A stretch of 64,000 nt of DNA, taken from NCBI GenBank assembly GCA_016271365.2, contig CM028129.1, positions 1,011,729,501 to 1,011,793,500 on the forward strand, written 5' to 3'. Below the pieces are notes generated by a model. The model had not been told where the DNA came from. It made no database searches and worked only from the letters and a program-made list of their open reading frames with translations. Within the stretch, counting starts at the first letter, position 1. Each line of letters begins with the position of its first letter. The DNA comes from Neoceratodus forsteri. Lineage: Eukaryota; Chordata; Ceratodontiformes; Ceratodontidae. This document shows positions 46,691 to 56,400 of this stretch, one piece after another. The translations under genes were made by a program, and so were the position numbers.

Positions 46691-46841
46691 AATGCCTTGT
46701 ATGGGCACTAACTGTCCTCATATCCAGAGTTATGGATGTTACTGTATACAGTACATTGTGTGACACCCTAAATCAAACCCTCCTGTAGGATCATGGCTTC
46801 TGGCAGGGGTAGTGAGCCTATAAATTTGTCCCAGCTGCTCA
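46691..46841 (-). mobile_element. L1 ORF2 3' piece beyond the Kolobok insertion
   Basis: Minus translation LNEQLGQIYRLTTPARSHD plausibly continues the L1 protein that ends at LKEREELL next to the Kolobok right boundary (47655). If so, the Kolobok-like element inserted at a TTAA within the L1 coding region. Confidence 0.45.
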
Positions 46842-46845
46842 TTAA

Positions 46846-47650
46846 AGGGACACTGTCAACCCCCTTAGGTCTGAAAGTGTCCCTAGTTTAAAAAAACATA
46901 TTTTATGATTGCCAGAATTCTGTAAAGATTGTTGATGTAGCTGGTAGTTTGATTCTGACTTATTTTCTTTAAAAAAGTGAAAAACAGACTGCCCAACCAG
47001 TGGTAGATCCAGGATATTACAATGGGGGTGCTGTTGTGGTGTGCCTATTCGAGTTGCAACTTTTTATAATGTTTTTAATCCTTTATACTATTCTTTTCAT
47101 AATAGTTTTGACTGAAAATATAAACATATCTATAGTTTTGAATGTATATTTTCTTGCAATCACTATATTAGACTTCTCCAGCAAAGTTAAATGCAGCAGC
47201 AAGTAAGTTACAATGGGGGGTGAACCTGCACCCACTAAAACCCCCTAGATCTGCTACTGTGCCCAACATACTGGTGTTATCACACTAAAACAGATTTGTT
47301 TACATTCCTTGATCAGCTCCTACTGTATCTTTCCTGGACTTGGGAACACCCACAAAATAGTCTAACTCCTAATGATGCAGTGGAAGTTTAGGAGGCAACT
47401 GCCTTATGAGTGACAGCACTGTTTGGGGTGTTTCTAATACTTAGGAAGCATGTAGTAAGAACAGAACCAGGAGTATAACCACAAACAAGGTTGCTTATAA
47501 ATATACATTGTCATGCATCTCAGTTCTACTAAGCAAGGGGAAAGACAAAACAAATAGCAACATCAGCGAATTTTAGAGAGGGTTAGCAATCATAAAATGT
47601 GGTGTTTCAACTAGAAATAATATGATGAAAACCAGGTTGGCAGTATCCCT
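46846..47650. mobile_element. Kolobok/T2-like non-autonomous transposon
   Basis: Flanked by TTAA on both sides (46842-46845 and 47651-47654). Left end AGGGACACTGTCAACCCCC, right end reverse-complemented AGGGATACTGCCAACC. TTAA target and an AAAGGGAxACTGxCA terminus match the T2/Kolobok type known from frogs. Interrupted by a hAT (46998-47259). Without the hAT it is about 535 bp and has no coding capacity. Confidence 0.85.
46998..47259. mobile_element. hAT MITE nested in the Kolobok-like element
   Basis: Left end CAGTGGTAGATCCAGG, right end reverse-complemented CAGTAGCAGATCTAGGGGG: hAT/Charlie-style termini. A perfect 8-bp target duplication TGCCCAAC flanks it (46990-46997 and 47260-47267). 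262 bp, no transposase. It is younger than the Kolobok-like host element. Confidence 0.9.
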
Positions 47651-47654
47651 TTAA

Positions 47655-48670
47655 CAACTCCTCCCTCTCCTTGAGCATGTACTGTAAGTAAACCTCTCTA
47701 AAGCCACGTCCTGCAAGGCTAGTGTCTTCCACCATATTACTGTGGGAACTACACACGAAACTCACAAGATTTGCACACATTGTTTGGCTATGGCTAACAG
47801 TACCCTGACCCATCTTGGACAGGGATACCAGCCTTCATCACCTAGATTTTACATGCCAAATAGCATGGCTATTGGGGTACATGCCAATGAGTTACCCATG
47901 ATATGCATTATTTTTTGCACTATCACCACCCAAAAAGGCTGGAGCATCTGTCATCCCCAAGAATAATGAAAATAGGTGCCCCTATCTGTTTTGCATCTCC
48001 CACAGATGGGGAGATATGGGGGTTGAATTATTAACCATACTCAGGGGTAATATAACCCGTGAATAAACTTATACTGTGATTCTTTGTATTTGTTGCATAA
48101 TAACAACCCCATATGCAATCTTAATATGTCCCTCTCTGCCTCTTCCATAAGGATCCAGCCCAGGTCCTGCTCCCATAGCCATTTAAGGGACAGATTTTGC
48201 ACTTGTCCCTGTCTTGCTTGGCCACCATTGCAGTCACCCCCTTAAGCGACACCCTGGAGTGAGCAGCTATCAGTGCATATGCATACAACAGAGAACCACC
48301 CACTGGTTCCTGTCCCACCCTTCTCTCATATGCCCTGACCTACTGATACCTATAATGATGGGCTGTAGGAATCCTATGACACTCCCTGATTTCCTTGAAA
48401 AATCATGCCCTCCATCATTAACATATGGCCTCAGACAGCGCACTCTCTGGTTCTTCCAGGCCCTGAATCATTTATCCTCCAAACTGGGTAGGAATCCTGG
48501 GTTTCTGACAATAGGCACCAGAAGGGTATGCTCCTCACAGGCCTTCCCGTGTCTCCTCATCTCCTCCCATGCTTGGAGTGTATAGTGCACTAGGGGATTT
48601 ATTCCTCTTGACATTGCATATGCCTTCCTACCACCAATTTGTTCTTGATGATTCATTTCATATAGTGTTT
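47655..48670 (-). mobile_element. L1/Tx1-type LINE, ORF2 C-terminal part
   Basis: Minus strand in order: NPLVHYTLQAWEEMRRH and FLPSLEDK (48660-48470), LKWLWEQDLGWILMEEAERD and KYKESQYKFIHGLYYP (48190-48050), ICGRCKTDRGTYFHYSWG (the L1 Cys/His cluster, about 48000-47940), then LLAIAKQCVQIL, PTVIWWKTL and VALERFTYS (47790-47690). This block order is that of the end of L1 ORF2. Stops and shifts are scattered through it. Confidence 0.8.
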
Positions 48671-48689
48671 AAGCCCCTCATCACAGTAG

Positions 48690-49775
48690 GGACTTTGATA
48701 AACTCAAGGAGTTGTCAAGAGCATGGACATTGGGGTTCAGTGCCATAAAGTGCAACATCATGCACCTAGGGCAGAGGAACCCAGGTGCTGAGTATAGGAT
48801 GAGGGGTGAGAGATACTGACAGTCACTAAGCAGGAAAGAGACTTTGGGGTTATCATATCTAATGACCTCAAATGCAGGGCAGTGTGACAAAGCAGTGGGT
48901 AAGGCCAGTGGAATACATGGGAAGAGATATCTTCAGCAGCAAGAGGGAGGTAGTGTTTCCACTGTATCGTATGCTGGTGAGACACCACCTAAGTATTGTG
49001 TCCAGTTCTGGAAGCTGCATCTCAGAAAGGAGGCCATCCAGAGGAGGGCAACTAAATGGTGCAGGGAATGCATCAAAAGCCCTACTAGGAGAAGCCAAGG
49101 GATCTCAACATGTACACCCTTGAAGAGAGGAGAGTGACAGGGATATGATAGAGACCTACAAGTATCTCATGAGGAAGGGAGTCCCTTTTAAATGAGAAAG
49201 AGCTGAAGACAAAAAAAAGGCCCCTGAAGAAGGAGCCATTAGCTCTGAATGCACACAGACAGTTGGTCGTAGGCAAGTTTTTCCACTGACTGCTTATTGT
49301 AAGTGCCACTGACATTTTAATTTAATAAAATATTGCTTCCACAGCTCTTGAGTCTGGGCTTCTTTTTGTTTCAGCTTTGTTCTAATGTTCTAATGTGAAG
49401 CCTGCACCATAGGCGAGAAGTACAGAGTTGCTTTTTGTTCTGTTTTTAAATGAGAAAGAGCACCAGGACCAGAGAGCAGGTGATGCAGTTGGAGAGTGGG
49501 AAGTTTAAGAGGGATGTGAAGAAGCACTACTTCACTGTAAGAGTGGTAGACATTTGTAACAGAGTGCCAGAAGAAGCAGTGGAGTCAAAAACAATAGAGG
49601 ACATTAAGCACGCATGAGATAGACACAGGCGGATACTAGTAAATAGGCAGGGAGGAGGAAGGGTCACCAGAGACCCATTAGGGTCCACAGAGATAAACTA
49701 GACAGAAACCATCTGGGCAACCTAGTGGGCCAAAAGGTCCTTTTCTGCTGACAATGTTGATGTTTCTGTATTTCT
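48690..49775 (+). mobile_element. 5'-truncated CR1 LINE, interrupted
   Basis: The + strand begins in AIKCNIMHLGQRNPGAEYRM and continues through degraded blocks RRATKWCREC and VRHH.. to 49203. After a 240-bp insertion (49204-49443) it resumes with text encoding the GKFKRDVKKHYFTVRVVD-like block. The 3' UTR reads GCAACCTAGTGGGCC and TCCTTTTCTGCTGAC. Frame-broken throughout. Confidence 0.8.
49204..49443. mobile_element. 240-bp insertion with 18-bp target duplication
   Basis: TTTTAAATGAGAAAGAGC occurs at 49186-49203 and again at 49444-49461, perfectly, flanking this insert in a CR1. An 18-bp duplication points to target-primed (L1-type) insertion. The insert contains CCCCTGAAGAAGGAGCC and TTAATAAAATATTGCTTCC followed by CACAGCTC. 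I do not recognise the family. Orientation is probably + from the AATAAA position. Confidence 0.82.
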
Positions 49776-50049
49776 ATTACCAGAATTTTCTTGAATGTTT
49801 GTTTTCCTCCCAGTAGTTGTAATTGTAGTACATTTTTGCTTTACTTACAGCTGATTTACTTAGATTCCAAAGTTTTTTGTAATACTGTCAGTTACTAAAG
49901 GATCTGTTTTGTTCTAAATCTGGCCCAAGCAGTATCCCTGTCAAGAACAATTCAATAATTTCATTAGAGATCCAGAGGTAATGGTGGCCTTTGACCATGT
50001 ATGATCTGACTGGTGAATGTTTTTGCAGGCATCAAGAAGTTCACTGGCA
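49776..50049 (-). mobile_element. Jockey-superclade LINE, linker region
   Basis: Minus translation after the retroposon insertion gives PWI.NEI-like text, RDTAWARF and SKAKMYYNYNY (with shifts), matching the segment between endonuclease and RT of CR1/Rex-like LINEs. It continues the endonuclease piece at 50672-51112 across the inserted retroposon. Confidence 0.6.
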
Positions 50050-50671
50050 CGACCGGCACGGTGGCGCTGAGTGTTGAGGCGCTGGATGCCACACTTCGTG
50101 CTACATTGGCAACCTGGGTTCGGGAATGAGCTTGGGTCGTCGGGGGTTGGCAGGGGAGGGAAAAGATTGAGTATCCAGAGGACTGCTCTCTCTTCCCAGG
50201 GATGGCTCTAGGGGTTGCGTCGCACAGGGGCGACCTCTGGTGGAGACCAGGAGATAGCCAAACTTGCTTCACCATGCATTGTGAGGGGCGGTGCTGTGGC
50301 AGGCGTTAGCACTAGTGCCACTGATGCCATTGCATGACCAAGCATCGGAGGAAATGGAGGAAAAATGGAAAAAAAAACTCCAGAGGATAGGCGAAGGCAC
50401 TGCCACCAGCTCCACACTCCCAACTCTGGGATCCTCACTCTCCCAGGTCCTCCACTCTGACAGGCTCACTACACTATAGATAGAGTGCCCTGGGAGGATA
50501 GGGCAGCCCTTCCCTGTGGGGGCTTAGATCCGGGGGTGCAGCCTGGTTGGAGTGAGGGAGTAGTTGTGGTCACCAAAGCGGGAGGTAGAGAGTGGGTTAG
50601 GTAAATGCTGGAGAGACTTCCTCGGGTAAGTGGAAGAAGAAATAAATGTGTAAAAAAAAAACCAAAAAGGC
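50050..50671 (+). mobile_element. ~620-bp tRNA-headed poly(A) retroposon, copy B
   Basis: Flanked by GTTCACTGGCA (50039-50049) and GTTCGCTGGCA (50672-50682), an 11-bp duplication with one mismatch. The head GGCACGGTGGCGCTGAGTG, with GGCGCTGGATGCC and GCAACCTGGGTTCGGGAAT, fits A/B-box spacing of a tRNA-derived promoter. The body contains TGGTGGAGACCAGGAG, GTGCCACTGATGCC, CCCTTCCCTGTGGGGG; the end is AATAAATGTG plus an A-rich tail. It is homologous along its length to copy A at 24778-25396. No protein is encoded. A long SINE-like family, mobilised by an L1-type machinery judged from the poly(A) tail. Confidence 0.78.
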
Positions 50672-51112
50672 GTTCGCTGGCAAATCATTTCCAGGTATCA
50701 GCTACTGAGAGAATAAGGCATCTTATGACCAACAAATCTGTGTAGAAGTCCTCCAGTATGAAATGCCTATATAGGTGAGCTGCGATCAGTTTTCGAGAGG
50801 AATTTTTTTTGTAGGAATTTTCCAGACATAGAAGGTGATGGAATGATCACTGAAGCAGTCTGAAAGTACACCAGCAGTTGAGATTCTATCAGGGTGGTTA
50901 ACAAGAATCCCGTTTATAAGGCTGTGGTTGTTTGTGCCATGGTTGAGTCTCATGGGAAGTGTGATAATTTGGGAGAGATTTAAATTGGACAGAGCTTGTT
51001 TATATTTGGATAAGTACTTTCCAAACCAGTAGAGGTTAAGGACACTGAGCAGGAATGTTTCAGGGGCAATAGTAGACCCAAATGCACTGGACTCTACTAG
51101 TGGTATGTACAA
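50672..51112 (-). pseudogene. LINE endonuclease domain (Jockey-superclade)
   Basis: The minus strand encodes SQIITLPMRLNHGTNNHSL, VNHPDRISTAGVL and DCFSDHSITFYVW, the C-terminal half of a LINE endonuclease (T-R-SLID.. then SDH). The GDFNLDWL block is degraded to VLNLYWF near 51010-51050. The frame is open from 51112 to about 50786. At 51018-51065 it forms an inverted repeat with the + copy to its right. Confidence 0.72.
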
Positions 51113-51160
51113 CCCTGAAACATTCCTGCTTAGTGACCTTAACTTCTACTGGTTGGGAAA
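51018..51160. repeat. Inverted duplication within LINE endonuclease
   Basis: Arms 51018-51065 and 51113-51160 (48 bp each) are inverted copies sharing GCAGGAATGTTTCAGGG and AACCAGTAGA. The + strand right of the second arm encodes PETFLLSDLNFYWLGND, the same endonuclease block as on the minus strand. Such internal inversion is typical of twin-primed LINE insertions. Confidence 0.82.
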
Positions 51161-51310
51161 TGACAAGTATAGCCTTGATAGTGTTAAGATGCATTTTCTT
51201 GTAGTGGGCTTCCATATTATCAGGCATGTCACCCACTGTCTCAGACACTATAGGATTGGTCATGATTTAACACCATCTCCATGCTTGTTTCTGTTATGTT
51301 TGTACACTGA
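51161..51310 (+). mobile_element. Inverted 5' piece of the same LINE
   Basis: Continues the + strand copy of endonuclease text beyond the second arm; only the first part is recognisable as LINE. Likely the inverted 5' end of the insertion at 49776-51112. Confidence 0.45.
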
Positions 51311-51562
51311 GGGCTCGATTCTTAAAGGTTGATGCAGGGCTTGCACAAGCCCTTCGTCCAACCCTGTGCTGGCCACATTGGCACACTTTGCTCCTGATTC
51401 TAAAAGGTCACGAGCATTTGTGACACTCTACCCTTTTTATAGCAGCCTGCACCAAATATTTGGTGCAAACCCCATAAAAAGGTCGGCAAAATTAGACCAG
51501 CAAAAGCTGGTCTAATATGGGGCAAGTGGTGCATGGGATTGAGCTCCTGATTGCTGTTCAGA
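51311..51562. mobile_element. Harbinger-like MITE fragment
   Basis: Begins GGGCTCGATTCTTAAAGG, like other Harbinger-type left ends here, and shares TTAGACCAGCAAAAGCTGGTC with the 4442-4462 part of the element at 3174-4731 (TTTAGACCAGCCCTTTGCTGG). No right end is found; the V-SINE follows immediately. Confidence 0.45.
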
Positions 51563-51972
51563 GAAGAAGAAGAAGAAGAAGAAGAAGAATCAGCATTTAT
51601 ATAGTGCTTTTCATACACAGTATCCCAAAGCGCTTTACAAGCAATGCTAGACTGGTAGTGAAGTGACTGAATGTGTGGTGGCGGCTATATCACACATCAT
51701 CACCCACACACAGCCTGGATAATTGCATGAACCAGTTTATGGGAAAGGGAATGTTGGCCAGGACACCGGGAATGTTCCCTACTCTTTGCGAAGAGTGCCC
51801 TGGGTTCTTTTACTTCCACCTGGACACCCACCAGGACAACACACCAGGATGGGCAGAAGGGACCTCGATTTAACATCTCATCCGAAGGACGGCACACCCT
51901 AGCAGTACAGCACCCCCAATACTACACTCGGATGCCAGCGATTTTTAGGTGCAAGTCCAATCCCGGTGTGGT
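51563..51972 (-). mobile_element. V-SINE-like SINE, 5'-truncated
   Basis: Same family and orientation as 3517-3999, with TTC-repeat tail, AGCGCTTTGGGATACTG, CCTGGCCAACATT and GAGATGTTAAATCGAGG. It stops at CCACACCGGGATTGG, so the tRNA promoter head is missing. Confidence 0.78.
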
Positions 51973-52735
51973 GTGTTTGGCACACCCGGAGTGTGCAGCA
52001 TTATAGATACATAGATACATAGACAGTGTCGGCAGATAAGGGCCTATGGCCCACCCAGTCTGCCCATTTAAGTTTGTAAGTTCAGTTTATGTTTTCCAGG
52101 AAGTCTGTTGCCCTTACCCTGACCTCCAGAATTCCTTTATGTCTATCCCATGCATTCTTAAATCCGTGATTGCTTCAGCCCCCACCACTTCCTCTGGCAG
52201 GGTGTTCCACTTGTCCACCACCGTTCTGTGAAGAAATTCTTCCTCACGTTTCCTCTGAACGTCCTCCTCCAACTTCATCCCATGCCTTCTAGTCCTGGAA
52301 CATCTTTTTCGCTTAAAAATAGTGTTTACTGCACCCTGCTCCTCCTGTAAGATACTTGTATGTCTCTATCATATCCCTCTCTCCCTCCTCTCCTCCAGGG
52401 AGTACATGTTCAGTGCCTTCAACCTGTCCTCATAGGACTTGTGATGCAATCCATGCACCATCTTTGTTGCCCTCCTCTGAACCTTCTCTACCCTGTCTAT
52501 GTCCTTACGTAGGTATGGTCTCCAGAACTGTACACTGTACTCCAGGTGGGGCCTCACTAGTGTCTTGTATTGTGGAATTATGACCTCCCTTTTCCTGCTG
52601 GTGTTGCCCCTGCCTATGCATCCCAGCATCCTATTTGCTTTACCTGCTGCCTTGTCACACTGTTTCCCTGCCTTGAGGTCATCAGAGATGATAACTCCAA
52701 GATCCCTTTCCTGCTTGGTGCATTCTAAATCATTT
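51973..52735 (-). mobile_element. 5'-truncated CR1 LINE
   Basis: Minus strand CR1 end. 52629-52369 is open and encodes LGCIGRGNTSRKREVIIPQYK, VRPHLEYSVQFWRPYLRKD and RRATKMVHGLHHKSYEDRL. The next frames encode the REGN.. and FTERVV-type blocks, then a 3' UTR with GCCCTTATCTGCCGAC and a (CTATGTAT)n-like tail at 52000-52025. One of the better preserved 3' ends. Confidence 0.88.
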
Positions 52736-53869
52736 GAGAATTGGGCCCTGAGTATCCTTGTATATGAATTTGTGAATCAGGGATTCTGAAGTTAAGCCAC
52801 ATTTCTGACAATGCCATTATATTAGGCCCATGAATAGTGACCCAGGGTCTTAGCCCATCCAGTTTAGGTACCAGCATTCTGATGTTAATATGGAAAAGCG
52901 TCAGACCTTTATATATACAAGAAATGGTAGAGCCACATGGAACAACATAGACTGAGTTTGAGAGGGTCAATTAGGGCCAGGGTTCCTCTCAATGAGGCCT
53001 ATGTATGAAGGTGCAGATTGCCTAAGTGCCACGCATCAGTGGCATGTAGGCAATCCTAAGTGTCAGTTCCATGCATGAGGTCCCGCAGACCCCTGCACAG
53101 ATAGATGAATGGGATGCACATCCCTTCTGCATTGGATCCCCTGACCAGTTGTGCAGCTACATGTGCGACCAGTCAGTGGGCATGTTTGGGGGCGTGACTG
53201 CACTCCATGCTACTCATTATAGCATGAAGTGCCAGGAAAGGGGAGCACAGGATATGGCAGCAGGAACCCTGCCATATCTGTTACATGCCCCCAGTGACAC
53301 CCACCAGCTGCAGCAGGATAGGGGCTCCTTGTACTGTGCTGCCCAGCCCACTGGACTGACAGGGAAGGTTAGGGACAATGATTCAGGCACTTGCCCACAC
53401 CTTAAAATAATGTCTGTCCCATGCATTCCCAGAATCACCTGCTTGCGTGGAGCAGAGGATCCACTTCAAGACCCAGGATGAGCATCTAATTATATGCCTG
53501 CCTTTGTCTCTTGAACTGTGACTCCCCCCATGCAGCTCCACAACAAAGTGGCAGGGCCATGGACAGGTACCCTGTGGGGGTGTGTGGTTGTGTACTATGC
53601 ACCTTGTGCCTGTCTGCAGGTGCATAGCTACTGTATACAGGCTGGGGTATGCACAAATTGTGCACATCCTGCTCGCCTTTGTGGATATGGCTCAATGTCA
53701 CCACATAGTAGGAGAAGATAAATTTAAGGGGCCTTATACTAAACAAGTTTGCAGTGCTTGTTTATCACTAAATAGGAGCATGCAGGCCCTGTGTAGCATA
53801 AATATATGAGCTATCAGGTCTAAAATGACTTCAGAACCTCTGTACTGGGACCGTACTTCTTTAGTGAGT
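52736..53869. other. Unassigned block, GC-richer in the middle
   Basis: Starts in AT-rich text. GAGGCCTATGTATGAAGG at about 53002 looks like a Harbinger-type end, and the following 700 bp are GC-richer, but no matching right end was found. Open stretches such as 53071-53481 lack recognisable motifs. Confidence 0.4.
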
Positions 53870-54392
53870 GAGAAAGTCAAGGGCAGGAAGGAGGACTATG
53901 GGGAGGAGAGGATGGGTTCAGGGGGAGGGAGTGGTGGGAATACCCATGGTGGTACCAGTAAGTAATCACTTCCAACCACTGAGTACTGCAGAGGAGAGGG
54001 TGATCTAGGTGGGACTCGGATGATGGAGAGACAGCTAGTGTGTAGTAGGGGGTTGGGAGAGGCTGCAGTGGGGAAACAGGGAAATAAGGCAGGTGGAGTT
54101 GTTTACCTCGTCTTTTTTTATTATTTCTTTTGTTTTCTAATCATTTTATGCTTGTTACTGTCAGTATTGTAGAGAGGTTAGGTATAATGCTGCCTCAGCA
54201 AAAGTTATCAAAGTTGTTATTACGTTATTTATTCACTTGTTACAGTAATTGGATTTGTCTAATTCTGCATTGGTTATGCTTATTATGAATCTTATTCTAT
54301 ATTGGTCTTTCTTGCTATGTTCTATTTATAACATTGTTGTAACCATATTTATATACTGAACAATAAAGCTGTTATGAAATAAAGGGAAATGG
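53870..54392 (+). mobile_element. Possible L1-type LINE 3' UTR
   Basis: A G-rich tract (53880-54075) is followed by T-rich text and by CAATAAAGCTGTTATG with an AAATAAA end at about 54375-54385. This is the same layout as the L1 3' UTR at 4894-5378. No coding part is attached. Assignment by resemblance only. Confidence 0.4.
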
Positions 54393-54639
54393 GGTGACAC
54401 AAGGACAACAGGAGGAGAAGGGGCATCTCTGGGGGAGTAGAGAGGAGGAGGTAGAGAGGTATGAGACAGGGTTCAAATGGATCTGGGGTAGGTTGGGGAA
54501 TTAGGCAAGAAGAGTGGGGATGTTTGATAGACAGAGGTTTTGGGAAAGGAGGGAGGGAATAAAGGAGTAGGAGTGGGGGGGGGGAGTAGGCAGGATAGGC
54601 CAGGTAAAGTTAGACTCAGGAACAATAGGGGAGGATGGA

Positions 54640-55358
54640 AGGGGAGAGGCAGAGTCATAGTGATAGGGGATTTAATAGTGAAGGGATTAGATGGGTTGGG
54701 GGGTCTGCAAGATAGGAAACTGGTGCATCTACCAGGAATTACATCAGCATGCACAGGATCGAAGGTAGGCCCACTCACACAGGTGTTGGGGGAAGCCACA
54801 TATGGTCATCTATCTGAGTACCAAAGACCTAGCTAGATGTGAGGTAGGTATAGTTTAGGATAGGTTTAAATTGGTGGGAATGGTCTGCAGGAGATGGCAA
54901 GGTCAGTACACTTCTTTGAAGTGGTGCCAGTACAGAGCCAGCACAGCCAGGAAACAAAGGATAGAGGAGTTCATTGACTGACTGAGGGAATGGAGTAGGG
55001 TGGTGGGATTTGGATACATGAGGGATTGGCAGGGAGCTGGGATGACAAACTTCTCTACACACTTGATAGGTTGCACCTAAGCAGGAGGGGACACATGCTG
55101 CTGGAGGAACAATTTTGGGGAATATATTGTCAGGAGCCTAAATTTAAACTAAATGTGGGGGGCAGCAAGTGTCATAGCACCCAGGGTTTCCCAGAAGAGG
55201 GGTCAGACAGGCCCCCCCAAGTAGAGTGCACAGAGGTCTCAGGTAGGAGAGGGCTTAGGGAGGGGGTTTTCCGGAGGAGGGGGCAATCAACCCCCCATCA
55301 GGTAAACAGAACAGGGGGAGAAGCAAAGGGGGAGAGTGGTGGAAATGGAAGGGGATAA
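54640..55358 (+). pseudogene. CR1 ORF1, SGNH/esterase-like (broken)
   Basis: RVIVIGDLIVKGLDGLGG resembles the block-I region (GDS) of SGNH hydrolases, with Leu in place of the catalytic Ser (GDL instead of GDS). SWDDKLLYTLDRLHLSRRGH at 55030-55100 resembles the DxLH block, with the Asp-His pair (DRLH) present. An esterase-type ORF1 is known from some CR1/L2 LINEs. Frames change between the two blocks. Its role in retrotransposition is unclear; a lipid or membrane link has been proposed for this ORF1 type. Confidence 0.68.
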
Positions 55359-55439
55359 GGGTGAATGAAAGCAAGAGGGAGAAGAGTGGAGGGGCAGGCC
55401 ATTAAGCAGAGGGGGTGGGAGGCATTTGGCCAAAAAGAA

Positions 55440-56400
55440 TGGGAGAGAATCAGGTATGGTGGATGATAGTGTCCCTTAAAGCTAGAAGTCTAGGGAACAA
55501 AATGAATGACCTGCAAGCCATGATGGTGGAGGGAAAGGTGGATCTGGTGGTGGTCACTGAGACCTGGCTACCCCCAATCATGACTGGGATCTCTCAGTTC
55601 CTGTGTATGCTCTTTACAGAAGGGACAGGGAGAAAGTGAAAGGGGAAGGTGTGGCAGTATACCTCAGGGACAGCATTACTGCCACTAGGGAGGAAATTGG
55701 GTATAGGAAAATAGAGGCACTAGTGCTGTGCAGAATGCGGAATTCCACCAGTGAAATTAGTGCAGGATGGCCATTTCACCCTTTTGCTGGTTCTCCTACG
55801 GAGTTCTGCCTGTTGCAATCTGTGGAATAATATTCCATGTAACAGCATTTCTTCTACAGAAAATCATTCTGCAACCATTTCCACGGAAAATATTGAGATC
55901 TGTGGAATAAAATTCCATTTCTGGTGAAATTTGGTGGAATTTTGAAAATTCAGCAAAATTTTGTTTCTCTGGAATTTGAAAATTCCACACAGCCCTAAGA
56001 GGCACTGTGGTTACAAATCCAAACAGCATCAGACAGGAAATTAAGGCTGGATGTAGTTTATAGGGCAGCAAATCAGGATGAGGAAACAGACAAGGAGTTC
56101 AGTACTGTGATTAGGATGGCAGCTGAAAGGGGCAAAGTGGTGGTGATGGGAAACTTCAGTTTGCCTAAGGTGGATTGGAATGTCCCATACACCATCTGAG
56201 CCAGGTGCCATTGTTACTGGATGCAGTCCAGGATGGGGTTCCTGGTTCAGGAGGTGACTGAACTGACATAGGAAGAAGCCATCTTGGACCTGGTACTTAC
56301 AAACGGGGATAACATCCAGGACATCATGGTGGAGGATCCCTTGGGGACTAGCAACCACTGGATAGCTTGGTTCTGAGTTGACATGGGATACGAAACACTA
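55440..56400 (+). pseudogene. CR1 endonuclease, interrupted by hAT
   Basis: SLKARSLGNKMNDLQAMM and VDLVVVTETWLPP (catalytic Glu) are followed by YRRDREKVKGEGVAVYLRD. A hAT element intrudes at 55721, and the domain resumes at 56006 with VVYRAANQDEETD, VVVMGNFSLPKVDW (Asn in place of the usual Asp in GDF), LDLVLTNGD and DPLGTSNHW. Several shifts. Confidence 0.83.
55721..55997. mobile_element. hAT MITE in CR1 endonuclease (277 bp)
   Basis: Perfect 8-bp duplication AGAGGCAC at 55713-55720 and 55998-56005. Ends TAGTGCTGTGCAGAATGC and, reverse-complemented, TAGGGCTGTGTGGAATTT. Interior rich in GGAATTCC and TGGAAT blocks, like the hAT at 13608-14218. No transposase. Confidence 0.9.
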
